Shown piece after piece: positions 8,024 through 15,290 of a stretch of 64,000 nucleotides of DNA. This stretch comes from Cryobacterium inferilacus (GTDB taxonomy: Bacteria; Actinomycetota; Actinomycetes; Actinomycetales; Microbacteriaceae). Positions within the stretch are counted from its first letter, which is position 1. Each line of letters begins with the position of its first letter. The translations under genes were made by a program, and so were the position numbers. The DNA is taken from NCBI RefSeq assembly GCF_019599185.1, contig NZ_JAIEUL010000009.1, positions 86,251 through 150,250 of the forward strand, given 5' to 3'. The notes beneath the pieces were generated by a model. That model made no database searches and was not told the DNA's origin. It saw only the letters and a list, made by a program, of their open reading frames with translations.

Positions 8024-9139
8024 TTAGCCCAGGTTGGCCACGACGTACTCGATCGACGAGACGAGCTTCCGCACATCCGCCGGCTCGATCGCGGTGAAGG
8101 TGGCCACGCGCAGCTGGTTGCGGCCGAGCTTGCGGTACGGCTCGGTGTCGACGATGCCGTTGGCCCGCAGCACCTTGGCGATGGCGGCGGCGTCGATGCG
8201 GTCATCGAAGTCGATGGTGGCGACGACCTGCGAGCGGTGGCTCGGGTCGGCGACGAACGGTGTCGCGTAGTCAACGCTCGCTGCCCAGTCGTACAGCACG
8301 GCCGACGACTCGGTGGTGCGAGCGGATGCCCAGGCAAGTCCGCCGTTCGAGTTGATCCAGTCGATCTGGTTCTCCATCAGCAGCAGCGTCGACAGGGCCG
8401 GCGTGTTGAGCGTCTGGTTGAGCCTGGAGTTGTCGATCGCGTTCTTCAGGCTGAGGAACTCGGGGATGTACCGGCCGCTGGCGGCGATGCGCTCGACCCG
8501 CTCGATGGCGGCGGCGGAGAAGAGGGCGAACCAGATGCCGCCGTCTGAGGCGAGGTTCTTCTGCGGGGCGAAGTAGTAGACATCCGCCTGGTCGGCCTCG
8601 AAGTCGATGCCGGCAGCGGCGCTGGTGGCGTCGATGACGGTGAGAGCACCCGCATCGCCCTGCACTCGGGTGACCGGAGCCATGACGCCGGTGGAGGTCT
8701 CGTTCTGCGGCCAGGCGTACACGTCGATGCCCTCGGTGGGGACCGCGGTCGTGCGGGAGCCGGGAGCGGCCTTGATCACGTCGGGGGCGGTGAGGAACGG
8801 GGCAGCGGCGGCGGCGGCGAACTTGCCACCGAACTCGCCGAAGACGAGGTTCTGGGCGCGGGTCTCGATGAGCGAGAAGGCGGCGGCATCCCAGAATGCC
8901 GTCGAGCCGCCGTTGCCCATGATGAGCTCGTAGCCCGCCGGGGCGCGGAACAGGTCGCTGAGGCCGGTGCGAACGCGACCGACCAGGTTCTTCACCGGGG
9001 CCTGACGGTGGGAGGTGCCGAGAATGCTGGCGCCGGCGCCGGAGAGGTACGCGAGTTGCTCCGGGCGAATCTTGGACGGGCCGCAGCCAAAACGTCCGTC
9101 GGCGGGCAGGAATTCGGTGGGGATCTGTAGGTCCGGCAT
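8024..9139 (-). CDS. serC: Phosphoserine aminotransferase
   Basis: A 371-residue PLP enzyme of the actinobacterial SerC type; it converts 3-phosphohydroxypyruvate and glutamate to phosphoserine and 2-oxoglutarate in serine synthesis. Visible features are FGCGPSKIRPEQL near the N-terminus, GTSHRQAPVKNLVGRVR (substrate-binding), MGNGGSTAFWDAAAFSL (PLP phosphate) and YYFAPQKNLASDGGIW with the Schiff-base lysine at about 194. A TAGAAT hexamer lies exactly six bases upstream of the ATG (9146-9151), suggesting a leaderless transcript. It diverges from the DtxR-type regulator. Confidence 0.95.
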   Translation of the reverse strand: MPDLQIPTEFLPADGRFGCGPSKIRPEQLAYLSGAGASILGTSHRQAPVKNLVGRVRTGLSDLFRAPAGYELIMGNGGSTAFWDAAAFSLIETRAQNLVFGEFGGKFAAAAAAPFLTAPDVIKAAPGSRTTAVPTEGIDVYAWPQNETSTGVMAPVTRVQGDAGALTVIDATSAAAGIDFEADQADVYYFAPQKNLASDGGIWFALFSAAAIERVERIAASGRYIPEFLSLKNAIDNSRLNQTLNTPALSTLLLMENQIDWINSNGGLAWASARTTESSAVLYDWAASVDYATPFVADPSHRSQVVATIDFDDRIDAAAIAKVLRANGIVDTEPYRKLGRNQLRVATFTAIEPADVRKLVSSIEYVVANLG

Positions 9140-9145
9140 ATCAGG

Positions 9146-9151
9146 ATTCTA
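9146..9151 (-). promoter_or_regulatory. Likely -10 element of leaderless serC
   Basis: TAGAAT on the minus strand, six bases from the serC ATG, with no Shine-Dalgarno in between. The same TAnnnT-6-start geometry recurs at many genes in this window. Confidence 0.55.
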
Positions 9152-9212
9152 GTTGGCCGCACCGCACGGGTAGTGTTGGGGCGTTGCACATATGGCCGAG
9201 CGGGAGGCTGGA

Positions 9213-9920
9213 ATGACTGACCTTATCGACACGACCGAAATGTATCTCCGCACAATCCTCGATCTCGAGGAGGAGAACATTGTTCCGCTCCGCGCCAGGA
9301 TCTCGGAGCGCCTCGGCCACTCCGGACCCACGGTGTCCCAGACCGTCGCGCGGATGGAACGGGACGGCCTCGTCGTCGTGTCCGGTGACCGCCACCTCGA
9401 GCTCACCCTCACCGGCCGCAGCAAGGCCGTGCACGTGATGCGCAAGCACCGCCTCGCGGAGCGTCTGCTCAGCGACGTGATCGGCCTCGAGTGGGAGTTC
9501 GTCCACGACGAGGCCTGTCGGTGGGAGCACGTGATGAGCGAACAGGTCGAGCGCAAGATCCTCGAGATCCTCGGCCACCCCACCGAGTCCCCGTACGGGA
9601 ACCCGATCCCCGGACTCGACGAACTGGGTGACTCGCCCGCCGTGGCGTTCATGGCCGGGGTCACCAACCTTCTCGACGTGGTCGCGGCGTCGGCGCAGCC
9701 GGTCAGTGCGGTCATCCGTCGGCTCGGCGAGCCCGTGCAGTTCGATCCCGAACTGCTCGCCCAGCTCAAGCAGTCCGGCGTGCTGCCGGGCAACACCGGC
9801 GTGTTCTCCGCCGCCGGGTCATACGTTCTCGTGCGAGTGGACGGATTCGGCGACGGGCTGGAACTGCCCAACGAGGTCGCCGGGCACATCTTCGTCACCA
9901 CACCCCCCGTCGTGGGGTAA
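9213..9920 (+). CDS. DtxR/IdeR-type iron-dependent repressor
   Basis: A 235-residue metal-dependent repressor. The start is ATG 9213, because GGGAGG lies five bases upstream and this start gives exact DtxR numbering: Met10, His79, Glu83, His98, Cys102, Glu105 and His106, the two metal-site ligands of DtxR, are all present. The N-terminal winged helix (about 1-70, with SERLGHSGPTVSQTVARME as recognition part) precedes the dimerisation domain (to about 140) and a C-terminal SH3-like domain. Cys102 favours an iron-type (DtxR/IdeR) over a manganese-type (MntR) assignment. A well-matched iron box stands in front of the siderophore ABC operon at 48.2 kb, a likely target. Confidence 0.93.
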   Translation: MTDLIDTTEMYLRTILDLEEENIVPLRARISERLGHSGPTVSQTVARMERDGLVVVSGDRHLELTLTGRSKAVHVMRKHRLAERLLSDVIGLEWEFVHDEACRWEHVMSEQVERKILEILGHPTESPYGNPIPGLDELGDSPAVAFMAGVTNLLDVVAASAQPVSAVIRRLGEPVQFDPELLAQLKQSGVLPGNTGVFSAAGSYVLVRVDGFGDGLELPNEVAGHIFVTTPPVVG

Positions 9921-9956
9921 GACAAACCTCCCCATTTGTGAGCCGATTCACAGATT

Positions 9957-9973
9957 CGTTACCGATTCGTTAG
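9957..9973 (-). promoter_or_regulatory. Candidate MtrA-type direct-repeat site upstream of NlpC/P60 gene
   Basis: On the minus strand the sequence reads CTAACGAATCGGTAACG, two TAACG half-sites 11 bp apart. It lies within four GATTC repeats (9945-9979). The same half-site spacing occurs before the CHAP gene. MtrA, the cell-wall response regulator of actinobacteria, binds GTnAC-type direct repeats with this period and controls cell-wall hydrolases; the assignment here is inferred. Confidence 0.4.
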
Positions 9974-9996
9974 ATTCGGTGGTTTTGGAGTGACAA

Positions 9997-10093
9997 ACGA
10001 GATCTCGTCACGTAGCGTCTTCCCAAGCCCATAGGTCAGAGACCGGCCGTCGGGCCCGCACAAGACGTCTCTGTACACCCGTCTCTTGTGCGG
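9997..10093 (+). promoter_or_regulatory. Leader region with palindrome and bulged hairpin
   Basis: This region upstream of the NlpC/P60 gene holds a perfect 12-bp palindrome (ACGAGATCTCGT, 9997-10008) and a hairpin with arms CCGCACAAG (10056-10064) and CTTGTGCGG (10085-10093), extended by a bulged ACG/CGT pair. If transcription starts near 10000-10020 the hairpin is in a long 5' UTR of about 150 bases. I see no c-di-AMP riboswitch signature. Confidence 0.4.
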
Positions 10094-10163
10094 AAACTCT
10101 CCGCGGTCTTCCGCATCGGACGGGGCAACTCCCTAGTGTTGTCGAGGCGCCGGAGGTTATCTT

Positions 10164-11024
10164 TTGGCTGCACTCGGTAGAAGACTGTCCACCCGCCCAC
10201 AACGCTCCACGGCGCTGGCCCTGCGCGCCGCATCCGCCCCACCGCTGCCAGCGACCCAGTCCGAGATCCGCCCGCGCGAGGTGCTGCCGGCCGGAACCCC
10301 GCTCAAGCGCCCGGCCAGGCGCGGCTCCGTCGGCAGTGTGGTGATGATGACCCTCGCCACCGGACTCGTGGCCACCATGGCGCTCCCCGCCTACGCCTTC
10401 GCGCCGTCGGAGGGGGAAATCGCCTTCGCGGCCACCGACGCCACCGAACGCACCCAGGCCGGTGCGCAGAACGTGGCCGTCGATGACACCGCCGCGACCG
10501 TGGCCGTGGCAGAGGACGGCTTCGCCTCCACCCCTCAGGCCGAGATCGATGCCGCTGAGGCGGCGGAGGCCGCCGCGGCCGCCGAAGCAGCGCGGGTGGC
10601 CGCCGCCGCCGCGATGACAAGCTACGCGGCCTCGTATTCGGGTCCGTCCGCGGCCGAGTACCTGGCCAGCCCCGCGCATCCCAGTTTCGACCTGGCGTCG
10701 GTGTACAACGTCGCGCTGCAGTACCAGGGCGTGCCGTACGTGTACGGCGGGGCCACCCCGGCCGGCTTCGACTGCTCGGGTTTCGTGATGTACGTCTACG
10801 CGCAGTTCGGTATCGCGCTGCCGCACTCCTCCTCGGGCCAGGGCGCCGCAGGCACCCGCATCGCCCTCGCCGACGCCCAGCCGGGTGACCTGGTGATCAT
10901 GCCAGGTCATGACGGGTTCTACGCCGGGAACGGCAACATCCTGCACGCACCATACGAGGGTGCGGCCGTGCGCGTGCAGCCGATCTGGACCAGCAACTAC
11001 TACATCGTGCGCTTGGGCATTTGA
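10164..11024 (+). CDS. Secreted NlpC/P60 peptidoglycan endopeptidase
   Basis: A 286-residue protein starting at TTG 10164, supported by CGGAGG seven bases upstream. The N-terminus is a long basic cytoplasmic stretch (1-55), then a membrane/signal segment ending MALPAYAFAPSE (about 57-78), an Ala/Glu-rich linker with DGFASTPQAEIDAAEA (about 115-130), and a C-terminal NlpC/P60 domain (about 165-286). The catalytic Cys is in AGFDCSGFVMYVY, with His in MPGHDGFYAG and NILHAP. It should cleave the gamma-D-Glu-diamino acid stem-peptide bond outside the membrane. The N-terminal module is shared with the CHAP protein at 12009. A strong terminator follows at 11068. Confidence 0.92.
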   Translation: MAALGRRLSTRPQRSTALALRAASAPPLPATQSEIRPREVLPAGTPLKRPARRGSVGSVVMMTLATGLVATMALPAYAFAPSEGEIAFAATDATERTQAGAQNVAVDDTAATVAVAEDGFASTPQAEIDAAEAAEAAAAAEAARVAAAAAMTSYAASYSGPSAAEYLASPAHPSFDLASVYNVALQYQGVPYVYGGATPAGFDCSGFVMYVYAQFGIALPHSSSGQGAAGTRIALADAQPGDLVIMPGHDGFYAGNGNILHAPYEGAAVRVQPIWTSNYYIVRLGI

Positions 11025-11067
11025 GCCCCGGCTGATCGCGCCCGGTGAACACTGGGTAACGCCATAG

Positions 11068-11106
11068 CACAAATGGTGCGCCGCGTTTCGCGGCGCACCA
11101 TTTGTG
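11068..11106 (+). terminator. Strong hairpin after NlpC/P60 gene
   Basis: A perfect 18-bp stem (CACAAATGGTGCGCCGCG with its complement) and a TTT loop, 43 bases after the stop codon. No long T tract follows, as often in high-GC actinobacteria. Confidence 0.75.
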
Positions 11107-11151
11107 GGTTAACCTGATGCCCTGATGTTCTGCGGGATTTTAGGAGAGCCG

Positions 11152-11277
11152 ATGCGCCAGCTACGCACGATCCACACCATGGATGTGCGCGCATGCCGAG
11201 CGCTGCGGCACAGCAGTCAAATCTGTCCGGGTATCGTGTGCCGCCAGCACACTGAGACCCGTGGGGCGTTGTCATGA
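11152..11277 (+). CDS. Possible 41-codon leader ORF (Cys/Arg/His-rich)
   Basis: A 41-residue ORF with a good ribosome site (AGGAGA, five bases before ATG), beginning MRQLRTIHTMDVRACRALR. It has three cysteines (15, 25 and 30), the latter two in ICPGIVC. Its stop codon TGA (11275-11277) is exactly at the loop of the terminator hairpin 11264-11293, so a translating ribosome would sterically block that hairpin. It precedes the HNH endonuclease gene on the same strand. It may be a leader peptide or a small protein; whether it is translated is unproven. Confidence 0.45.
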   Translation: MRQLRTIHTMDVRACRALRHSSQICPGIVCRQHTETRGALS

Positions 11278-11293
11278 TGACAACGCCCTTTTT
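11264..11293 (+). terminator. Intrinsic terminator in HNH leader
   Basis: GGGCGTTGTCAT-G-ATGACAACGCCC followed by TTTTTG: a perfect 12-bp stem with a minimal loop and a T tract. This is the most canonical Rho-independent terminator in the window. It overlaps the end of the 41-codon ORF and lies 84 bases before the HNH start codon. Confidence 0.8.
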
Positions 11294-11339
11294 GTTTGCC
11301 CGCATCTCCTCCCCGCGCTCGCCAGGTAGCAGTTCGAAT

Positions 11340-11363
11340 GGCTGGAAGCCGTCCAGCCTTTTT
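11340..11363 (+). terminator. Second terminator-like hairpin directly before HNH gene
   Basis: GGCTGG-AAGCCGT-CCAGCC followed by TTTTT. It ends 13 bases before the HNH start codon and touches its AAAGGGA ribosome site, so it could act as attenuator or translational block. Confidence 0.5.
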
Positions 11364-11376
11364 CGAAAGGGAGCGC

Positions 11377-11886
11377 ATGCGCACACTGGTCCTCAACGCG
11401 GGGTATGAACCCCTCGCGGTCGTTTCGTTCAAGCGGGCGCTCGTGCTCGTCATGAACCAGAAGGCAACCGTCATCCAGGCAGACCAGGGTCATCCGGTCT
11501 GGGCGGCGACGGGTTCGTGGGAGCGGCCCAGCGTCATCCTGCTCACCCGGTATGTGCGTCTGCCCCGGTCGCGGACGGTGCCGGTGAGCCGGCGTGGGGT
11601 GCTGCGCCGCGACGAACACCGCTGCTGCTACTGCGGCAAGACCGCCAGCACCATCGACCACGTGCAGCCCCGCTCCCGTGGCGGCCGCGACACCTGGGAC
11701 AACCTCGTGGCCTGCTGCCTGCGGTGCAACAACCTCAAGAGTGATCGCACGCCGGCCGAGATGGGGTGGACCATGCACACCAACCCGAGGATGCCGCAGG
11801 GGACGACCTGGACGCTCAGCGGCGTCGAACGGCCGCTGCCGCAGTGGGATGAATTCCTGGTTCCGGCCGCGCGCAGCGCCGCCTGA
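11377..11886 (+). CDS. HNH endonuclease (conserved actinobacterial family)
   Basis: A 169-residue protein starting at ATG 11377 (MRTLVLNAGYEPL), chosen because AAAGGGAG precedes it and this N-terminus is the family norm. The N-terminal 75 residues form a conserved domain (VVSFKRALVLVMNQKA, RPSVILLTRYV). The HNH fold has CCYCGK, IDHVQPRSRGGRDTWDNLVACC and LRCNNLK, so the zinc cysteines and catalytic His/Asn are intact. The family is nearly universal in actinobacteria as a single-copy gene of unknown role, not part of a mobile element here. The unusual leader with a small ORF and two terminator-like hairpins suggests attenuation. Confidence 0.9.
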   Translation: MRTLVLNAGYEPLAVVSFKRALVLVMNQKATVIQADQGHPVWAATGSWERPSVILLTRYVRLPRSRTVPVSRRGVLRRDEHRCCYCGKTASTIDHVQPRSRGGRDTWDNLVACCLRCNNLKSDRTPAEMGWTMHTNPRMPQGTTWTLSGVERPLPQWDEFLVPAARSAA

Positions 11887-11914
11887 CGCCTCCGTCGGTT
11901 TATTTCCAAGCAAT

Positions 11915-11931
11915 GTCACGAAAACGTAACG
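11915..11931 (+). promoter_or_regulatory. Candidate MtrA-type direct-repeat site upstream of CHAP gene
   Basis: GTCACGAAAACGTAACG: two GTnACG half-sites 11 bp apart, also forming an inverted pair with CGTGAC at 11937-11942. A -10-like TAAGGT follows at 11962-11967, placing the site over the -35 region. It matches the arrangement before the NlpC/P60 gene. Confidence 0.45.
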
Positions 11932-12008
11932 CTCAGCGTGACAGGGGCCCGGGGCATCGCCTAAGGTTGACGGGTACCCCACCGGTTTCGGCCGTTTAAG
12001 GAATCCCT

Positions 12009-13052
12009 GTGACTCATTCCGGCCCAGCCGGCTCGCCCGAGGGCGACGGCGCGATGCTCACGCGCCGCGAGCTGCGCGCACTGCGCGAAGCCGAAGCCCT
12101 CGCCGCCGGATCCGTGACCCCGGTCTCCGAGACATCGGTACCCGAGTCGTCGGTACCTGTGCCCGTGCCGCCGGTGCAGATCGTCTCCGCGGCGCAGGAC
12201 CTGGCCGTCGTCGTCGTCGAAGGGCCCGCGGCCGTCGCGTCGCCGGCCCGCCGCGCTCCCGGGCGTCCCGCCCGCGCCTACGCGCGCGCCACGCCGCCGC
12301 CTGCTGCCCCCCGGCAGCGCGCGACCGGTCGAATGCGGGCCGCCCGCAAACCGATGGCGAAGCTCCTGACCCTCGTGGCGATCCCCGCGATCTTCCTCAC
12401 CATCGCGTTGCCCTCCTACGCCTTCGCACCCCAGGGCGCCAGTGCCGTGGTCAGCGGCGCGACCGCCGAAGAGGCCCAGCGGGTCACCGTGGCTGCAGCG
12501 GCCGCGGCCGTGACCATCTCCGCCGACGGCTTCAGCTCCACCAGCCAGGCCGAGCTTGACGAGACCGAGGCGGCCCTGCAGGCGGAACTCGCCCAGAAGG
12601 CCGCCGCGGCCGCAGGCTTTGCCGTGTACGGCATCCGTGCCGAGGGCGACGACTACCCGTGGCCGACGGCCGCAACGGATGACCAGGGCGGCGGGCTGTC
12701 CCCGCTCGGCTATTACTACCGCGAGTGCGTGGACTTCGTGGCGTGGCGGTTGAACCGCGACGCCGGCGCTTCCGGCAGCCCGTGGAAGTGGACCTGGGGC
12801 AACCTGACCCCCGGCGGCGGCAACGGTTCCGCCTGGGCGGGCAACTGGGCGGCCCAGGGTCGCCCCACCGGCAAGACCCCCGTCGTCGGGGCCGTCGCCA
12901 CCTTCAGCTACAACCACGTGGCCTACGTGCAGTCGGTGCCCGGCGACGGCACCGTGGTGCTCGAGGAATACAACTGGATGGGTTCGCACGCGTACCACAC
13001 GCGCACGATCCCGATCAGCGAGGTCAAACTCTTCCTCTACCCGCCGACCTAA
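12009..13052 (+). CDS. Secreted CHAP-domain cell-wall amidase/endopeptidase
   Basis: A 347-residue protein from GTG 12009 (AAGGAAT just upstream). A long basic, Pro/Ala-rich cytoplasmic N-terminus (1-115) includes MLTRRELRALREAEALA. A membrane/signal segment ending ALPSYAFAPQG (about 120-142) and a linker with ADGFSSTSQAELDETEA (about 173-190) follow. The C-terminal CHAP domain (about 225-347) has the catalytic Cys in YRECVDFVAWRL, His in YNHVAYVQ and an acidic residue in VVLEEYNW. The signal segment and linker closely parallel the NlpC/P60 protein at 10164, indicating a common module with swapped catalytic domains. Confidence 0.9.
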   Translation: MTHSGPAGSPEGDGAMLTRRELRALREAEALAAGSVTPVSETSVPESSVPVPVPPVQIVSAAQDLAVVVVEGPAAVASPARRAPGRPARAYARATPPPAAPRQRATGRMRAARKPMAKLLTLVAIPAIFLTIALPSYAFAPQGASAVVSGATAEEAQRVTVAAAAAAVTISADGFSSTSQAELDETEAALQAELAQKAAAAAGFAVYGIRAEGDDYPWPTAATDDQGGGLSPLGYYYRECVDFVAWRLNRDAGASGSPWKWTWGNLTPGGGNGSAWAGNWAAQGRPTGKTPVVGAVATFSYNHVAYVQSVPGDGTVVLEEYNWMGSHAYHTRTIPISEVKLFLYPPT

Positions 13053-13101
13053 CCGCACACGTTCGGTCCGCGTCGGGATAGCGGCTAAACTTTCCCGGTC
13101 A

Positions 13102-13176
13102 GCCTCTGTAGCTCAATGGAAGAGCAGTTCCGTCCTAAGGAAAGGGTTGGGGGTTCGAGTCCCTCCAGGGGCACCA
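13102..13176 (+). tRNA. tRNA-Arg (anticodon CCT)
   Basis: A complete cloverleaf: acceptor GCCTCTG pairs with CAGGGGC, D arm GCTC/GAGC, anticodon loop GTCCTAA (anticodon CCT, reads AGG), T loop TTCGAGT, encoded CCA. One G-A mismatch tops the anticodon stem. A -10-like TAAACT is at 13086-13091. Confidence 0.93.
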
Positions 13177-13226
13177 CGCGTCGAGGGTGCGCATCCGCTG
13201 ATCTGAATCATTGCTAGCGTCGGGGA

Positions 13227-14228
13227 ATGACGACTACACGCACCCGGTGGGCGATCCTGGGACCCGGCGACATCGGCGGCTGGTTCGCCCGAGCGTTGCC
13301 CCGCTCCGACTACGGCACCCTGCACGCCGTCGGAAGCACCAGCCCGGACCGGGCGGCGGAGTTCGCGGCGCTGCACGGCGCCCCCGTCACCGGTAGCTAT
13401 GCAGAGCTTCTCGCTCGGGACGACATCGACGCCGTCTATGTCTCCACCGTGAACACCACGCACGCGGACCTCGCCATCGCCGCGCTGCGGGCCGGAAAGG
13501 CCGTGCTGTGCGAAAAGCCGGTGGCGCCCAGCGCGGCCGAGACCGAGCGGGTGTTGGCCGTGGCCGCGGAATGTGGGGTGCCGTTCGTCGAGGCCTACAA
13601 ACACCGCTTCGGGCCCGTCGCCCGCGCCCTGGAGGGGCTCGTGGCCGACCGGGAGAGCGGATCCCCGCTGACGGTGGTCGCGTCGGGCGGATTCGCCGCC
13701 GGGCAGCGCTCCGGCCGACTGTTCGACCCTGCCCTGGCCGGCGGAGCCATCCTGGACATGGGCGGCTACCCGGTCGCGTTCGCGCTGGGGCTCGCCGCGG
13801 CCGCCGGCATTGACCCGGCTGACCTCAGCGTCACGGTCGCCACCGGACAGATCGGTGACACCGGCGTCGACGAGCACGCCACCGCCACCATCGCTGCCGC
13901 CGGGTTCTCCGCTGACGTGGCCTGCTCGATCGTCGCCGCACTGCCGAAATCAGCGCAGCTTGCCGGCGACTTCGGGGTCGTCGACCTCGCCGACGCGTTC
14001 GGCGACCGCACGGCCTCTGCGCGGTCGTTCATCGTGCGCAGCGGTGGCACCGAACGACTGGTGGAACTGCCGACGGTGGATCCGTTCGCCGCCGAGGCCG
14101 ACTGCGTGTCGCTGGCGCTGCGCGACGGCCGCACCGAGGCACCGGAGATGCCCTGGGCGTACAGCCGCAGCATCGCCCGCCTGCTCGACCAGTGGCGGGC
14201 GGGCGTGGACGCGGCCGCACGCGGCTGA
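13227..14228 (+). CDS. Gfo/Idh/MocA family NAD(P)-dependent oxidoreductase
   Basis: A 333-residue oxidoreductase. The N-terminal Rossmann domain has WAILGPGDIGGWFA (residues 8-21), then STVNTTHADLAIAALRAGKAVLCEKP, where the EKP motif is characteristic of the family. The C-terminal domain has AYKHRFGP in place of the usual active-site stretch and GGAILDMGGYPVAFAL, with Asp/Gly of the substrate loop. It likely oxidises or reduces a sugar, polyol or related compound; the substrate cannot be assigned. TAGCGT lies six bases before the ATG, consistent with a leaderless mRNA. Confidence 0.92.
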   Translation: MTTTRTRWAILGPGDIGGWFARALPRSDYGTLHAVGSTSPDRAAEFAALHGAPVTGSYAELLARDDIDAVYVSTVNTTHADLAIAALRAGKAVLCEKPVAPSAAETERVLAVAAECGVPFVEAYKHRFGPVARALEGLVADRESGSPLTVVASGGFAAGQRSGRLFDPALAGGAILDMGGYPVAFALGLAAAAGIDPADLSVTVATGQIGDTGVDEHATATIAAAGFSADVACSIVAALPKSAQLAGDFGVVDLADAFGDRTASARSFIVRSGGTERLVELPTVDPFAAEADCVSLALRDGRTEAPEMPWAYSRSIARLLDQWRAGVDAAARG

Positions 14229-14275
14229 CCGCATCCGCCGGTCGCGCCGGCACCCCGCCGCGATTCGCGGGTCAG

Positions 14276-14315
14276 GCGCCGCTTCGCGGGCGGCACGCCA
14301 CCCGCGAAGCGGCGC
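14276..14315. terminator. Bidirectional hairpin between convergent genes
   Basis: A perfect 15-bp stem (GCGCCGCTTCGCGGG and its complement) with a 10-base loop, between the convergent oxidoreductase gene and the small gene at 14333. Confidence 0.7.
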
Positions 14316-14332
14316 ACCACCCGCGCGGCGGC

Positions 14333-14602
14333 TCACCGCAGCCGGATGAGCATCAGGGCGAGCTGCTCGTCGCGAGCGCGGTCGAGGTCGCGGCGGGCGT
14401 CCACCGACTCCGGTGCGAGAACGGCCCGTTCACGGCGCCGGGCCGTGGCGGGGCGGCGACCCCAGCGGATCAGGGCCAGACCGAGGTGCATGGCGGCGCG
14501 ATCCACCGGGCCAACGCGCCGCACGGGGTGCGGTGCGGGGGAGCCCAGGGGTTGAGGTGGGTGATCATGGCGCCCGATCGTGGGCGCCAGCTTGGTTGTC
14601 AT
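14333..14602 (-). CDS. Small hypothetical protein with conserved HLGLALIRWGRR motif
   Basis: An 89-residue protein from ATG 14602, with AAGGAC about eight bases upstream. After a Pro/His-rich N-terminus it carries VGPVDRAAMHLGLALIRWGRRP, a segment found in many short Microbacteriaceae proteins, then a basic/acidic C-terminus. It may have one short hydrophobic helix. Its start context (AGGACaCTCaTCATGAC) resembles that of the small gene at 22370. Function unknown. Confidence 0.6.
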   Translation of the reverse strand: MTTKLAPTIGRHDHPPQPLGSPAPHPVRRVGPVDRAAMHLGLALIRWGRRPATARRRERAVLAPESVDARRDLDRARDEQLALMLIRLR

Positions 14603-14829
14603 GATGAGTGTCCTTGAGAAGGTTTGCGTGCCAGGCAGGCGCGACAAAAGCGCATCCGGGCACGCCGAATAAGGGGTGGCCGCGCGAAGCGGCGAGGATG
14701 CTGCGCGCGATTCGCGCGGCACGAGCGGGGTGAATGACCCTGGCCGCGAGCGCACGAGTGCGGATGCCGGCCTGGTCGGGCTTCGAGAGCGTCACCACCG
14801 TCTGGACCGGTGGGTTGCCTACTGGCCGA

Positions 14830-14898
14830 TCAGGCGGTGAAGACGCCGACGAAGCCGGCGGTGGTACGGAATGCGAATGCAATCGTGGCTGTAATCAC
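14830..14898 (-). CDS. Possible 22-residue hydrophobic peptide
   Basis: A very short ORF from GTG 14898 (MITATIAFAFRTTAGFVGVF) with an exceptionally good Shine-Dalgarno (AAAGGAG, 6-7 bases upstream). It encodes a mostly hydrophobic peptide. It lies about 230 bases upstream of the small gene starting at 14602 on the same strand. It could be a leader peptide, a membrane microprotein or a chance ORF; the ribosome site is the main argument that it is translated. Confidence 0.4.
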   Translation of the reverse strand: MITATIAFAFRTTAGFVGVFTA

Positions 14899-15013
14899 GC
14901 TGGGCTCCTTTCGTCGTATGGCGTAGGCATCACCGTAGTGGGGGTTGGGCGCGGCGCGCAACACCCCCAACCTGCCGGTTTCGCGGATGGACCCGGCTGG
15001 CTACTCTCGGAGT

Positions 15014-15286
15014 ATGTGTCGGAACATTCATCAGCTTCACAATTTCGAACCTGCCGCCACCGACGATGAGGTGCACGCGGCCGCTCTGCAGTTCGTGCGC
15101 AAGATCAGCGGGTCGACGAAACCGTCGAAGGCCAACGAAGCGGCGTTCACCCGGGCGGTGGAGGAGATCGCCCACATTTCCCGCCACCTGCTGGAAGACC
15201 TCGTGACGAGCGCCCCGCCGAAGAATCGCGAGGTCGAGGCGGAGAAGGCCAAACAGCGTTCGGCGAAACGGTTCGCCGCGGCCTGA
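15014..15286 (+). CDS. DUF2277 family protein
   Basis: A 90-residue protein starting MCRNIHQLHNFEP, the invariant N-terminus of DUF2277. The conserved STKPSKANEAAF and LVTSAPPKNREVEA segments follow. The start is fixed by the MCRNI motif. The family is small, cytosolic and of unknown function; it may bind nucleic acid or a metal through the N-terminal Cys, but nothing here shows it. It converges with the next gene four bases apart. Confidence 0.9.
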   Translation: MCRNIHQLHNFEPAATDDEVHAAALQFVRKISGSTKPSKANEAAFTRAVEEIAHISRHLLEDLVTSAPPKNREVEAEKAKQRSAKRFAAA

Positions 15287-15290
15287 CGGG

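Noticed and set aside
9921..10163. c-di-AMP (ydaO) riboswitch before the NlpC/P60 gene
   Set aside because: Such riboswitches precede some actinobacterial cell-wall hydrolases, but the conserved G-rich and CCCGACAGCTAAC-like elements I would expect are not visible; only a bulged hairpin is.
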